From assembly GCA_052143835.1 (NCBI GenBank), contig JBKQRV010000045.1:1-36575 (forward strand): a stretch of 36,575 nt of DNA. The letters run 5' to 3'. The notes beneath the pieces were generated by a model. It saw only the letters and a list, made by a program, of their open reading frames with translations. It was not told where the DNA came from and ran no database searches. This stretch comes from DASPPM01 sp052143835 (GTDB taxonomy: Bacteria > Pseudomonadota > Alphaproteobacteria > JACZXZ01). Positions 29,806 through 36,575 of this stretch are shown piece after piece (position 1 is the stretch's first letter; the number at the start of each line of letters is the position of its first letter). The position numbers were made by a program, and so were the translations under genes.

Positions 29806-30235
29806 GGTTCGTTCGACTTTTCGGCTATGAGGTCGCCCAAGAGAGGACCGTGTGCCCGCAGCAGTAGGCGTTGGCGTGCTGCATCCCCCCTCAGCATAGC
29901 CCTTCGCCTTACCGGCTGTTAAGCGCGAAGTCGGAGGGTGCTAGCGCTGGCGGTGGCCGAGGGAAAAATCGCCAGCAAATCGCTCGCCTGCGGCGCCGGG
30001 CCTCAACCGGCCTGGCCGGAGCTCGCTCCCAAGCCGGAGCGGTGAATCGCCTTGCTCGCCAGTCCGCTATGCTCGGAGCCGCCAAGCCCCTCCCTTCGGC
30101 CTCCCATCCGCATCGGCGAGCGCCCCACGCCCTCCGAACACGGCCAGCGCTGCGCATCGAGCTACAACTGTCGGCGCCACAATCCCCATAGCCTGCGGCA
30201 TCGCCGAGCGAACCTTCCCGCGGTTTCCTCCCCTG

Positions 30236-30303
30236 AGGCTTCCTGGACGCCTGCCGCCCGAACATGTCGCTGCCTCTCGCAGCGGCAGGCGTCCGGGAAG
30301 CCT
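30236..30303. repeat. long hairpin (22-bp stem) in the left part of the island
   Basis: AGGCTTCCTGGACGCCTGCCGC (30236-30257) pairs with 30282-30303 with one mismatch around a 24-base loop. The sequence CCTTAACAAAA follows the right arm. The surrounding 29934-30537 contains no convincing gene. It could be a REP-like element, a mobile-element remnant or a terminator. Confidence 0.65.
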
Positions 30304-30453
30304 TAACAAAACCCGCCTCCCGCATCGCAGCAAACAACACTGTTTTTCAAGGGCTATCCCGTGTCTGCGGAGGGTGAGTGTGTTGCTTAAGCCTCCGTGC
30401 TGGGTCGGTTCTGGGCCAAGGAGCAAGCGTCGCCGAAGGCGAAGCCGAGGAAA

Positions 30454-30482
30454 TTGCGCAGAGCGATAAAGTGAGCGATAGT
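30454..30482 (+). promoter_or_regulatory. possible sigma-70-type promoter before the small membrane peptide
   Basis: TTGCGC (30454-30459) and GATAGT (30477-30482) are 17 bases apart, 55 bases upstream of the ATG at 30538. The match to TTGACA/TATAAT is only moderate (three and four of six). Confidence 0.25.
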
Positions 30483-30537
30483 TCTTCTACAGAAAGTAGT
30501 CATTATCAATCAAATCGTCCTGAGAAGGAGAGCGGCA

Positions 30538-30672
30538 ATGAACTTTATCGAGCAGATTTTCGGCATCTCACCGGACGGCGGCAACGGCTCACTGGAGACG
30601 TTGATCGTCACCGTCGCTTTCCTGGTCCCGGTCTTGATTTATGTCCTGCGCCGCCGTGTGCGCCGCTCGTAG
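30538..30672 (+). CDS. 44-residue single-helix membrane peptide with sorting-signal-like layout
   Basis: AAGGAG (30525-30530) lies 7 bases before the ATG. The product is MNFIEQIFGI, then SPDGGNGSLE, then a membrane helix (about 20-37, TLIVTVAFLVPVLIYVL), then RRRVRRS. A short polar motif followed by one helix and a basic end is the layout of C-terminal cell-surface sorting tails such as PEP-CTERM, but here it is a free-standing peptide. No known family is claimed. The propeller gene starts 57 bases after its stop with its own strong ribosome site, so co-transcription is likely. Confidence 0.7.
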   Translation: MNFIEQIFGISPDGGNGSLETLIVTVAFLVPVLIYVLRRRVRRS

Positions 30673-30729
30673 CGGCATTGGAGCCATCAACCGATCGCGC
30701 GCAGTACCGGATAGGTGCAGGAGGACAAA

Positions 30730-33700
30730 ATGACGGACTTGCCCGCGATTGCTAATAAGACTCTTTCGCTTCGGTCGAGCACCCTGACGCTGCGGGCGCA
30801 ACGGTTCGGCCTGACCCATACAGTGGACGCCGCCACGCTGCTGAAGCAGCGGGACGCGGCGTTCGCGCACAAGCTTTCGCTGATCAGCTCGAAGGGCCTG
30901 ACCTCTGGCTGGATGGCGGGTTACGATCCGGCCGGTGCCGGCTCGCCCTGGTATTCGATTGGGCCGCGCAACGTGAACGGCCGGGTCAAGTCGCTCGCGG
31001 TGCATCCCACCAATCCCGACATCGTCTATGCCGGCGCCGCCAGCGGCGGGGTGTGGAAGTCGAGCGACGGTGGGCAGATCTGGGACCCGCTATGGAACAT
31101 GCAGCAGTCGCTAGCGATCGGCGCACTCGGCATCGCCACCAGCGCGCCCAACACCATTTATGCCGGCACTGGCGAATGGACGCCCGGGTGGGGACCCAGC
31201 TACGGCGGCGCCGGCGTCTTCGTCAGCACAGACGCCGGCGCCACCTGGACGCAGCGCCCGGCGGTGCAGTCGCGCAATATCGGCAAGCTGGTGGTCGATC
31301 CGACCAACCCGCAACGGCTTTGGACCTGCGGCGACGCCGGGCTGGAGCTTTCGACCGACGGCGGGTTGACCTGGACCACGCTCAAAACCGGCACGATAAG
31401 CGACATTGTGCTCGATCCGACCAACGCCAACACGATACTGATCGCCATCGAATTCGACGGCATCTATCGTTCCACCAATAGCGGCACGACCTTCACGCAG
31501 CTGACTGCGGCGCCGTCAGGGTCAGGGCTGGTGTGGCCGCAGCTCGCCATCGGCGTCAGCGGCGCGCACGGCCACAACTTCATCGTCGTCAAATCCGGCG
31601 ACACGATACAGACCAGCACCGACGGCGGCACCACCTTCACCACCGTCGCCGGCAGCCACGACGGCTTCTACGCCGGCTGGTGCGACGTGGTCGGCTGCGC
31701 GCCCGACAACGAAAGCATCCTGTTCTGGGGCGGCGTCGGACTGGACCGCACCGCAGACGGCGGCACCACCTGGGCTTCGCTGCCCGTGCACGCCGACCAA
31801 CACGTGGTGAAGTTCGCGCCGTCCAACACCAGCATCGTCTACGTCGCCAACGACGGCGGCGTGTGGCGCTCCAACGACAAGGGCGCCACCATCAGCAAGG
31901 TCAGCAACGGCCTCGTCATCACGCAATTCTACAACATCAACTTCTGGTCGACGCTGTCCAACGTGATCGGCGGCGGCGCGCAGGACAACCAGACCAACTG
32001 GACCACGAGCGGTCTGACCTGGCAGCCGACATACGCCAACGACGGCGGCTGGTTCGTGATCGATCCCGACGATCCGCGCACGATGTACGCGGAATACCAG
32101 AACGCCTCGATCGCCAAGAGCACCGATGGCGGGCAGACTTGGACGTCGAAGTCCGGGGGCATTGTCGGAAACAATCCATGGGAAGGCGTGCTGACCATGG
32201 ACCCGAACAATCATTTGCGCCTCTTCTACGGCACCAACTATGTGCTGCGCAGCAACGACGCGCTGGCCACCAACTGGGTGCAGGTGAGCCAAGCGCTCAC
32301 CGGCGAAGTGAGCGCGATCGCGGTGGCGCCGTCGAACTCGAACTATGTCTATGCCGCGACCGGCTCCGGCAAGATCTACCTCAGCACCAACGGCGGCAAC
32401 ACGCAGCCGTGGACCGACATCTCCGGCACGCTGCCGGCGCGGCCGATCACTAGCATCGCCGTCGATGCAACGTCTCCCAATGCGGTGATGGTGACGATTG
32501 GCGCGGTCAGCGGCGCAGCCAGCGCGCAAGCGGTGTATCGCAGCACCAACGCCAACACCTCTGGCACGACGTGGACCGACGTGAGCGGCGACCTGCCGCA
32601 GGTGGTGGCGAACGCCGTCGCCATCGACCCGTCCACCCCTGCCACCACCTGGTATCTTGCGACCGATACGGGCCTCTATCGTTCGGCCAACAGCGGCGCC
32701 AATTGGACGCCGTTCGACAACGGAATTCCCAATGTCGTGGTATCGGACCTAGTGATCGACCCGAAGCGCAAGATTCTCTACTGCGCGACCATGGGCTGCG
32801 GCGCCTACAAGCTCGACATCACGCCGGGGATCACCAAGCCGAAGGTCGACATCTACGTACGCGACGACGATCTCGACACTGGGGAGATCTTCCCGAGCCC
32901 CTCGAACTTGGAGGACCCGCTGCTGTCGTCGGGCAATGCGTGGTGGTGGACCAGCCCGGACATCAAGGTGAACCACGCGCCGGTCTATGTGCCGAGCGGC
33001 GTGTTCGACGGCGTGCTGTTCGACACCGTGCTGACCCAGCAGGATCCGTGGCGCGGGCAGAGCAACCGCTTCTACGCCCAAGTCACCAATCGCGGTTGGC
33101 AGGCGACCAGCAATGTCAGCGTGCGCGCCTTCATCGCCGACGCCACGGCGGGCCTGCCGCCGCTGCCGAATGCGCTGACGCCGCCGGCGTTCAATCTGAG
33201 CAGCACGACAAACTGGACGCCGGTCGGGGCGGCGCAGACGATCGCCTCGCTGGTGCCAAACCGTCCGGCGATCGTCACCTGGGACTACACGTTGCCGATC
33301 ACAACGGCGACGCACACGTGCTGCCTGGTGGTGATCTCATGTCCCGACGACCCGTTCACCAACAGCAGCACCAATGTCGCCACGCTGGTGACGATGGACA
33401 AGCGCGTCGCCCTGCACAACCTGCACGTCGTCGATGTCGGGCAGGGTCCAATGGCGCAGACAATGCTCAGCCTCGATTTCCACAACACGCTGGCGGCGGC
33501 GTCGACGATGGACATCGTCATCTATCCGCGCGGCTTCGAGCGCGGTGCGATCTCGCTGCTGCTGCCAGCCGGCGTGCCGGCGGCGCTGCAGGACGTGGAG
33601 CAGGTCGGGGTGCCGGCGGGCGCCAATCTCGGGACGTGGTACGTCTCGCCGGCGCTGGCCGCGGTCGTCGGTGCGGGCGCGGTCGAGAGCCTCCGCAAGA

Positions 33701-34011
33701 GGTTGTCGACCCGCCTGCCGGCGGTGGATGCGACGCGGGCGTTCCGCTTCAACCCGGCGCGCATGTCGCGCATCAACGGCGTTCCGGTCGCTGCGGGCGG
33801 CGTGGTGCAGAGCACGCTGGTGGTGAGCCACAAGATGGATATGCCTCTGCCGGCACCGCCGAGCTTCGATGTGGTGCAGATCCAGGGCGAGGCGGTGGTC
33901 GGCGGCTCCACCTTCGTGGTCGGTCAGCCGCTGCCGAGCGTCCACAAGCCGCTGAGTTTCGTGCTCACCACCTCGGCGCTGGTGCTGGACGGGGTGACGC
34001 CGGCTGACTGA
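30730..34011 (+). CDS. large sialidase/Vps10-like beta-propeller protein
   Basis: The 1093-residue protein starts at an ATG with a perfect AGGAGG 5 bases upstream. Residues about 70-690 hold many Asp-box (BNR) turns: SSDGGQIW, STDAGATW, STDGGLTW, STNSGTTF, STDGGTTF, TADGGTTW, STDGGQTW, SANSGANW. These are interspersed with VHPTNPDIVYAG-like strands, as in Vps10/sortilin-type propellers. After ITPGITKPKVDIYVRDDD comes a non-propeller region (about 700-1093) with WWWTSPDIKV and FYAQVTNRGW segments like Ig-type adhesion domains. No signal peptide, membrane helix or catalytic sialidase residues are recognised. It may bind glycans or proteins; how it leaves the cell, if it does, is not visible. 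It lies between the two 203-bp repeats. Confidence 0.88.
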   Translation: MTDLPAIANKTLSLRSSTLTLRAQRFGLTHTVDAATLLKQRDAAFAHKLSLISSKGLTSGWMAGYDPAGAGSPWYSIGPRNVNGRVKSLAVHPTNPDIVYAGAASGGVWKSSDGGQIWDPLWNMQQSLAIGALGIATSAPNTIYAGTGEWTPGWGPSYGGAGVFVSTDAGATWTQRPAVQSRNIGKLVVDPTNPQRLWTCGDAGLELSTDGGLTWTTLKTGTISDIVLDPTNANTILIAIEFDGIYRSTNSGTTFTQLTAAPSGSGLVWPQLAIGVSGAHGHNFIVVKSGDTIQTSTDGGTTFTTVAGSHDGFYAGWCDVVGCAPDNESILFWGGVGLDRTADGGTTWASLPVHADQHVVKFAPSNTSIVYVANDGGVWRSNDKGATISKVSNGLVITQFYNINFWSTLSNVIGGGAQDNQTNWTTSGLTWQPTYANDGGWFVIDPDDPRTMYAEYQNASIAKSTDGGQTWTSKSGGIVGNNPWEGVLTMDPNNHLRLFYGTNYVLRSNDALATNWVQVSQALTGEVSAIAVAPSNSNYVYAATGSGKIYLSTNGGNTQPWTDISGTLPARPITSIAVDATSPNAVMVTIGAVSGAASAQAVYRSTNANTSGTTWTDVSGDLPQVVANAVAIDPSTPATTWYLATDTGLYRSANSGANWTPFDNGIPNVVVSDLVIDPKRKILYCATMGCGAYKLDITPGITKPKVDIYVRDDDLDTGEIFPSPSNLEDPLLSSGNAWWWTSPDIKVNHAPVYVPSGVFDGVLFDTVLTQQDPWRGQSNRFYAQVTNRGWQATSNVSVRAFIADATAGLPPLPNALTPPAFNLSSTTNWTPVGAAQTIASLVPNRPAIVTWDYTLPITTATHTCCLVVISCPDDPFTNSSTNVATLVTMDKRVALHNLHVVDVGQGPMAQTMLSLDFHNTLAAASTMDIVIYPRGFERGAISLLLPAGVPAALQDVEQVGVPAGANLGTWYVSPALAAVVGAGAVESLRKRLSTRLPAVDATRAFRFNPARMSRINGVPVAAGGVVQSTLVVSHKMDMPLPAPPSFDVVQIQGEAVVGGSTFVVGQPLPSVHKPLSFVLTTSALVLDGVTPAD

Positions 34012-34053
34012 ACGTGCGCAGATCCAGAGGGCAAAACCAGACCAGCAACATCA

Positions 34054-34212
34054 AGCAGCGTCGATCGCATCCCCAAGGGCGCGAAGCCTGGCGACCTGCC
34101 GGTCGTGCAATCGACCAAGCTCGGGTTCGTCATCAATCTGCAAACCACGAGAACGCTCGGAATCGAGGTATCGCCAAGTTTGCTCACCATTGCCGACGAG
34201 GTGATCGATTAG
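34054..34212 (+). pseudogene. 3' fragment of an ABC transporter substrate-binding protein gene
   Basis: In the same frame as the propeller and starting 43 bases after its stop, the DNA encodes SSVDRIPKGAKPGDLPVVQS, then TKLGFVINLQTTRTLGIEVS, then PSLLTIADEVID and a stop. This is the typical C-terminus of ABC_sub_bind-family proteins (VDRILKGAKPADLPVEQPTKFELVINLKTAK-like). The rest of the gene is absent. The antisense frame at 34051-34278 is its shadow. Confidence 0.8.
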
Positions 34213-34386
34213 CCGCACGCTGAATGGCAGCTCAGCGAGAATTGCCGATTGATTTACGCTGGTGGGTCTGGCCGGCAATGCCCGAAAAAGTGCAAAATAG
34301 AACGAAACATCTTTTACAACGCATTTGCCCGCATAGCCGTGGCAAAGACTGCAGCCGCGCGCCTCGCGGCTAGGCTCCCGCCATGC

Positions 34387-34392
34387 TATAGT
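34387..34392 (+). promoter_or_regulatory. possible -10 element of an interrupted gene
   Basis: TATAGT here is followed 34 bases later by a GTG (34426) opening a Pro/Ser-rich frame (VRSALPSPAEPLSETPSPPP) that runs straight into the antisense of the maeB copy at 34485. No good -35 is present. It may be the promoter and first codons of a gene cut off when the duplication formed. The rest of 34213-34484 shows no gene. Confidence 0.2.
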
Positions 34393-34484
34393 GCCGCCGG
34401 CACTTGCCCGATCCCAACAGCTCTCGTGAGGAGCGCCTTGCCGTCCCCCGCGGAGCCCTTGAGCGAGACCCCCTCTCCCCCGCC

Positions 34485-34687
34485 CCGGCCCGAGGCGTGC
34501 ATGAGCAGCACCTCCTCGTCGGTCACCTTGATGGTGCGTTTCCCGCCTGTCGCGTCCATGGCTCGTTCGTCTTTTCGGCTATGAGGTCGCCCAAGAGAGG
34601 ACCGTGTGCCCGCAGCAGTAGGCGTTGGCGTGCTGCATCCCCCCTCAGCATAGCCCGTCGCCTTACCGGCTGTTAAGCGCGAAGTCG
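34485..34687. repeat. 203-bp direct repeat, right copy (maeB 5' fragment)
   Basis: This copy matches 29731-29933 at 199 of 203 positions. It contains the maeB start (minus strand, ATG at 34559) and 25 codons, after which the match stops abruptly at 34485 and unrelated DNA follows, so it is a dead gene fragment with its upstream DNA. The 151 bases after it (34688-34838) hold no gene. Confidence 0.95.
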
Positions 34688-34843
34688 CCCCCTGGCAGCG
34701 TTACAAGACCGATCCCCGCTATTTAACACAAGCCGGCTGTCGAAAATCCCCTCAAGTTTTCGGCCGTGGAAGGGCACAGCCATGACTAGGAAGGAGGGCA
34801 TCGGATAAAATGTTGGTGCAACCCGAACCTAGGAGCGAATGCT

Positions 34844-35002
34844 ATGCCATCCATCGGAAAATCGACCAAAAGCACCACTCAACTTCAGCGAGACAAATGG
34901 ACACGCTTTGAAAACACCATCGTGGCCATTCTTAGCAGCCTCTGCTCCTGCTCGTGTGCCCGCCTCGGCTGGCTTCCTCCTCCCCGGCCGGCGCGGGCAT
35001 GA
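34844..35002 (+). CDS. possible small protein, 52 residues
   Basis: AGGAG (34831-34835) stands 8 bases before an ATG opening MPSIGKSTKSTTQLQRDKWT, then RFENTIVAILSSLCSCSCAR and a Pro-rich end. There is one weak hydrophobic stretch with three cysteines. No family is recognised, and the overlapping longer frame from 34839 has an equally unremarkable product. It is listed only for the good ribosome site and distinct low-GC start. Confidence 0.25.
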   Translation: MPSIGKSTKSTTQLQRDKWTRFENTIVAILSSLCSCSCARLGWLPPPRPARA

Positions 35003-35039
35003 TGCCCGTCACATTTCGATTGAAGCCGCACTCGGCCGC

Positions 35040-35666
35040 TCAGAGCCCGAAGTAATTCACCAGCGCGGCCACGAGGCGCTCGACCAGCTTCTCGAGGTTC
35101 TCGCCGGGGGCGTAGTCGTAGCGCTCTGTCCGGCGTTCCTCGTCGTGGTAGGTAAATGCCTTGATCGAAATGCGGCCCCTGTGGATCTGGAAAGTCACGC
35201 GGTATGGCCGGCGGAGCGCTTTGGAGGCGACGATCTCGCCCACGATACTACGTTGCTTGATATCGAAATGGCCGAGGCGATAGCTCACGGCGGCCTCGGT
35301 GCCGAATTTTTCCCTGACTGCGCTGTTGATGCTGGTGAGCACGCCCCAAAGCTCGGCGAACGTCTTCTCAGCATCTAAGAAAAGCTCCTGTTCGGTGACG
35401 GGCAGCCGCGACTGCTCGGTGTGCACCGCCGCGAGCTTGGCCTTGAAGGCATCGGCGATGGCCTTGGGATCGATTGGCACTTCCAGCGCTCCTTCCCTGG
35501 CCGTTACCGGCGGGAGTTTCCAGATGACGGGCTCGCGCCCGTCAACATGCACTTTCTTCAAAACGACAGCAAGGCGGAGCCGGCTCGGGCATTCGACGGA
35601 AGTCGGCATTGCCGAAATGCTTACGCGGATGCAGTCCGGCAGGCTCAAGGTCGCCAGAAATCTCAT
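35040..35666 (-). CDS. hypothetical protein, about 208 residues
   Basis: The product has protein-like composition across its length: KKVHVDGREPVIWKLPPV, then a helical part (DPKAIADAFKAKLAAVHTEQ), ELFLDAEKTFAELWGVLTSI, and a beta-rich end (YRLGHFDIKQRSIVGEIVAS, RISIKAFTYHDEERRTERYD) finishing VAALVNYFGL. No signal peptide, membrane helix or known family is seen. The start is uncertain: no ribosome site marks 35666, and 35609 (MPTSVECPSR) is an alternative. It is transcribed towards the island and convergent with the possible small gene at 34844. Confidence 0.6.
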   Translation of the reverse strand: MRFLATLSLPDCIRVSISAMPTSVECPSRLRLAVVLKKVHVDGREPVIWKLPPVTAREGALEVPIDPKAIADAFKAKLAAVHTEQSRLPVTEQELFLDAEKTFAELWGVLTSINSAVREKFGTEAAVSYRLGHFDIKQRSIVGEIVASKALRRPYRVTFQIHRGRISIKAFTYHDEERRTERYDYAPGENLEKLVERLVAALVNYFGL

Positions 35667-35752
35667 CGAGTGGGCCGGCGAACTTCAAAGCTACCACCGC
35701 AAGGATAGGCTCGTGGTGAAGATTAACGATGACCTCATGAGCACAACACGAA

Positions 35753-36034
35753 TTGGCCGCCTTGCGCATCGAAGTGCTGTACGAGGCTCTTGGCCGGCTA
35801 CGAGCGCAAATGGATCAATACGTCGTCCGGAACTTCAAGGGAAGCGCGAGCGCCGAAAGCAAGGCCCTTATCATCCTCGGCATGGCCAGCCTCATGGTTG
35901 GTCAAGTGGAGCCAAATACTCACGTCAGAAGCAAGCTCGACGAGCCCGAGAACGGGCTGTTGGCATCCTGCGATAGTTTAACAAAACAATGTTACGAGAT
36001 TGTAAAGAAGCCCCTATGCACCGCGCTCCAATAG
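35753..36034 (+). CDS. hypothetical protein, up to 93 residues
   Basis: A frame from a TTG at 35753 encodes ALRIEVLYEALGRLRAQMDQ, then YVVRNFKGSASAESKALIIL, and ends EIVKKPLCTALQ; an internal ATG at 35810 (MDQYVVRNFK) is an alternative start. It looks mostly helical with three cysteines and has no known family. The ribosome site is weak for both starts. It lies divergent from the 208-residue gene and 90 bases before the Flp pilin. Confidence 0.4.
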   Translation: MAALRIEVLYEALGRLRAQMDQYVVRNFKGSASAESKALIILGMASLMVGQVEPNTHVRSKLDEPENGLLASCDSLTKQCYEIVKKPLCTALQ

Positions 36035-36123
36035 CTATCCGTTACATTTTCTTAACAAACATCAAGTATGTCTAAGTACATCATCACGAATTATGAGGCG
36101 CGGCGCGCCGCAAAGGGGGAACC

Positions 36124-36315
36124 ATGCGCCATCTGATGTGGATTAAGGTGCTCGTTCAAAATCTGAAGTCGAAAGATGGTGTCACCGCCATCGAATACGG
36201 TCTGATCGCAGCGCTAATCGCGGTCGCCATAATCGTTGCCGTGACCTTGGTGGGGACCAACTTGCAACTGACCTTCAACATGATTGCGGGCCACCTCGGC
36301 AGCTCGCCGCACTGA
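36124..36315 (+). CDS. Flp family type IVb pilin
   Basis: The 63-residue prepilin has a basic leader, a processing site after Gly19 (KSKDG/VTAIEYGLIAA) with the required Glu at +5 (Glu24), then the hydrophobic helix ALIAVAIIVAVTLVG. The prepilin peptidase (CpaA/TadV) would cut it and the Tad machinery assemble it into adhesive Flp pili; none of those genes is in the window, though more could lie beyond the right end. AGGGGGAA precedes the ATG. Confidence 0.95.
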   Translation: MRHLMWIKVLVQNLKSKDGVTAIEYGLIAALIAVAIIVAVTLVGTNLQLTFNMIAGHLGSSPH

Positions 36316-36440
36316 GCCGTCGCGCGCCGCCGCAGAGGCAGGTATCGCCCCCGCTACCCGCTTGAGGGGGGACGGGATTATTTGGTGGACAAGCTTCACG
36401 TGATATAAATCACCGACGAAAGTCGATGCAGGAGGTTGCC

Positions 36441-36575
36441 ATGCGCGCATCATACATGAACATGTTTGTGGGTGTCCGCACGTTCGCCATCGCCATGTTG
36501 TATTTCTACGTTTTGGTCCTTTCAATTGCCGTGACTTTTTCGGGCTTGCTGCCCGGGTGGTTTGTCGCAAGCGGT
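36441..36575 (+). CDS. membrane protein, 5' part only (cut by window end)
   Basis: A perfect AGGAGG (36430-36435) precedes the ATG by 5 bases. The visible 45 residues start MRASYMNMFVGVRTFAIAML and continue YFYVLVLSIAVTFSGLLPGW with one strong membrane helix. The frame runs off the window. No family can be named. It lies 125 bases after the Flp pilin and may belong to the same cluster. Confidence 0.6.
   Translation, partial: MRASYMNMFVGVRTFAIAMLYFYVLVLSIAVTFSGLLPGWFVASG

Noticed and set aside
29909..30426. Minus-strand frames of 143 and 119 codons and plus-strand frames in the island's left part
   Set aside because: They are Arg/Ala/Pro-rich, have no ribosome sites, and span the hairpin and the direct repeat.
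34051..34278. A 75-codon minus-strand frame that looks protein-like
   Set aside because: It is the antisense of the ABC substrate-binding protein fragment; such antisense frames are often annotated by mistake.

Overview
The window looks like a chromosomal segment of a high-GC alphaproteobacterium. The order dnaK-dnaJ-(TIR gene)-dapB, the nearby nth, the alanine dehydrogenase, the PhoR/PhoU/PhoB cluster, the MaeB-type malic enzyme and the Flp pilin all fit Alphaproteobacteria, perhaps a Rhodospirillales-like lineage; the order-level guess is inference. Most of the DNA is dense and GC-rich, so many long antisense reading frames appear that are not genes. I see no rRNA, tRNA, CRISPR array, transposase or integrase.

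Layout. (1) 1-2100 is a lower-GC accessory edge. It holds the 3' remnant of a P-loop ATPase, a DUF6471 gene that may have lost its start, a small CopG-like protein, a membrane-anchored dCTP-deaminase-fold protein without the catalytic Glu, and a 74-residue protein. (2) 2100-21500 is mostly core: a DUF1848 protein, dnaK (behind a clear heat-shock promoter), dnaJ, a TIR-transmembrane-SH3 protein, dapB, a cysteine-hydrolase-like protein with Ser in place of Cys, a DUF2244 protein, nth, a lipoprotein, a bactofilin, an EI24/CysZ protein, a PfkB kinase, typA, an AmpG-like permease, ald, a macrodomain hydrolase and a second TIR-transmembrane protein. Three palindromic dispersed repeats lie between these genes. 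(3) 21700-29800 holds a two-domain protein acyltransferase (Pat type), then, on the minus strand, phoB, phoU, phoR and maeB. A Pho box lies over the end of phoR, and no pst genes are present. (4) 29731-34687 is a probable island. A 203-bp segment (the maeB start plus its upstream DNA) occurs at both ends as a direct repeat with 199 of 203 positions identical. Between the copies are a large hairpin, a 44-residue membrane peptide, a 1093-residue sialidase/Vps10-like beta-propeller protein and the 3' scrap of an ABC substrate-binding protein gene. (5) 34700-36575 holds small or unknown genes, a Flp-type pilin and the start of a membrane protein cut by the window end.

How the parts may work together. 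DnaK and DnaJ form the chaperone pair; DapB feeds lysine and peptidoglycan synthesis; PhoR, PhoU and PhoB sense phosphate. The least explained material is: two TIR proteins, each with one membrane helix and a sensor-like outer domain, one of them next to an ADP-ribose-processing macrodomain; the inactive-looking membrane dCTP-deaminase fold; and the small-peptide plus propeller pair inside the duplicated flanks. These are the best candidates for something undescribed.
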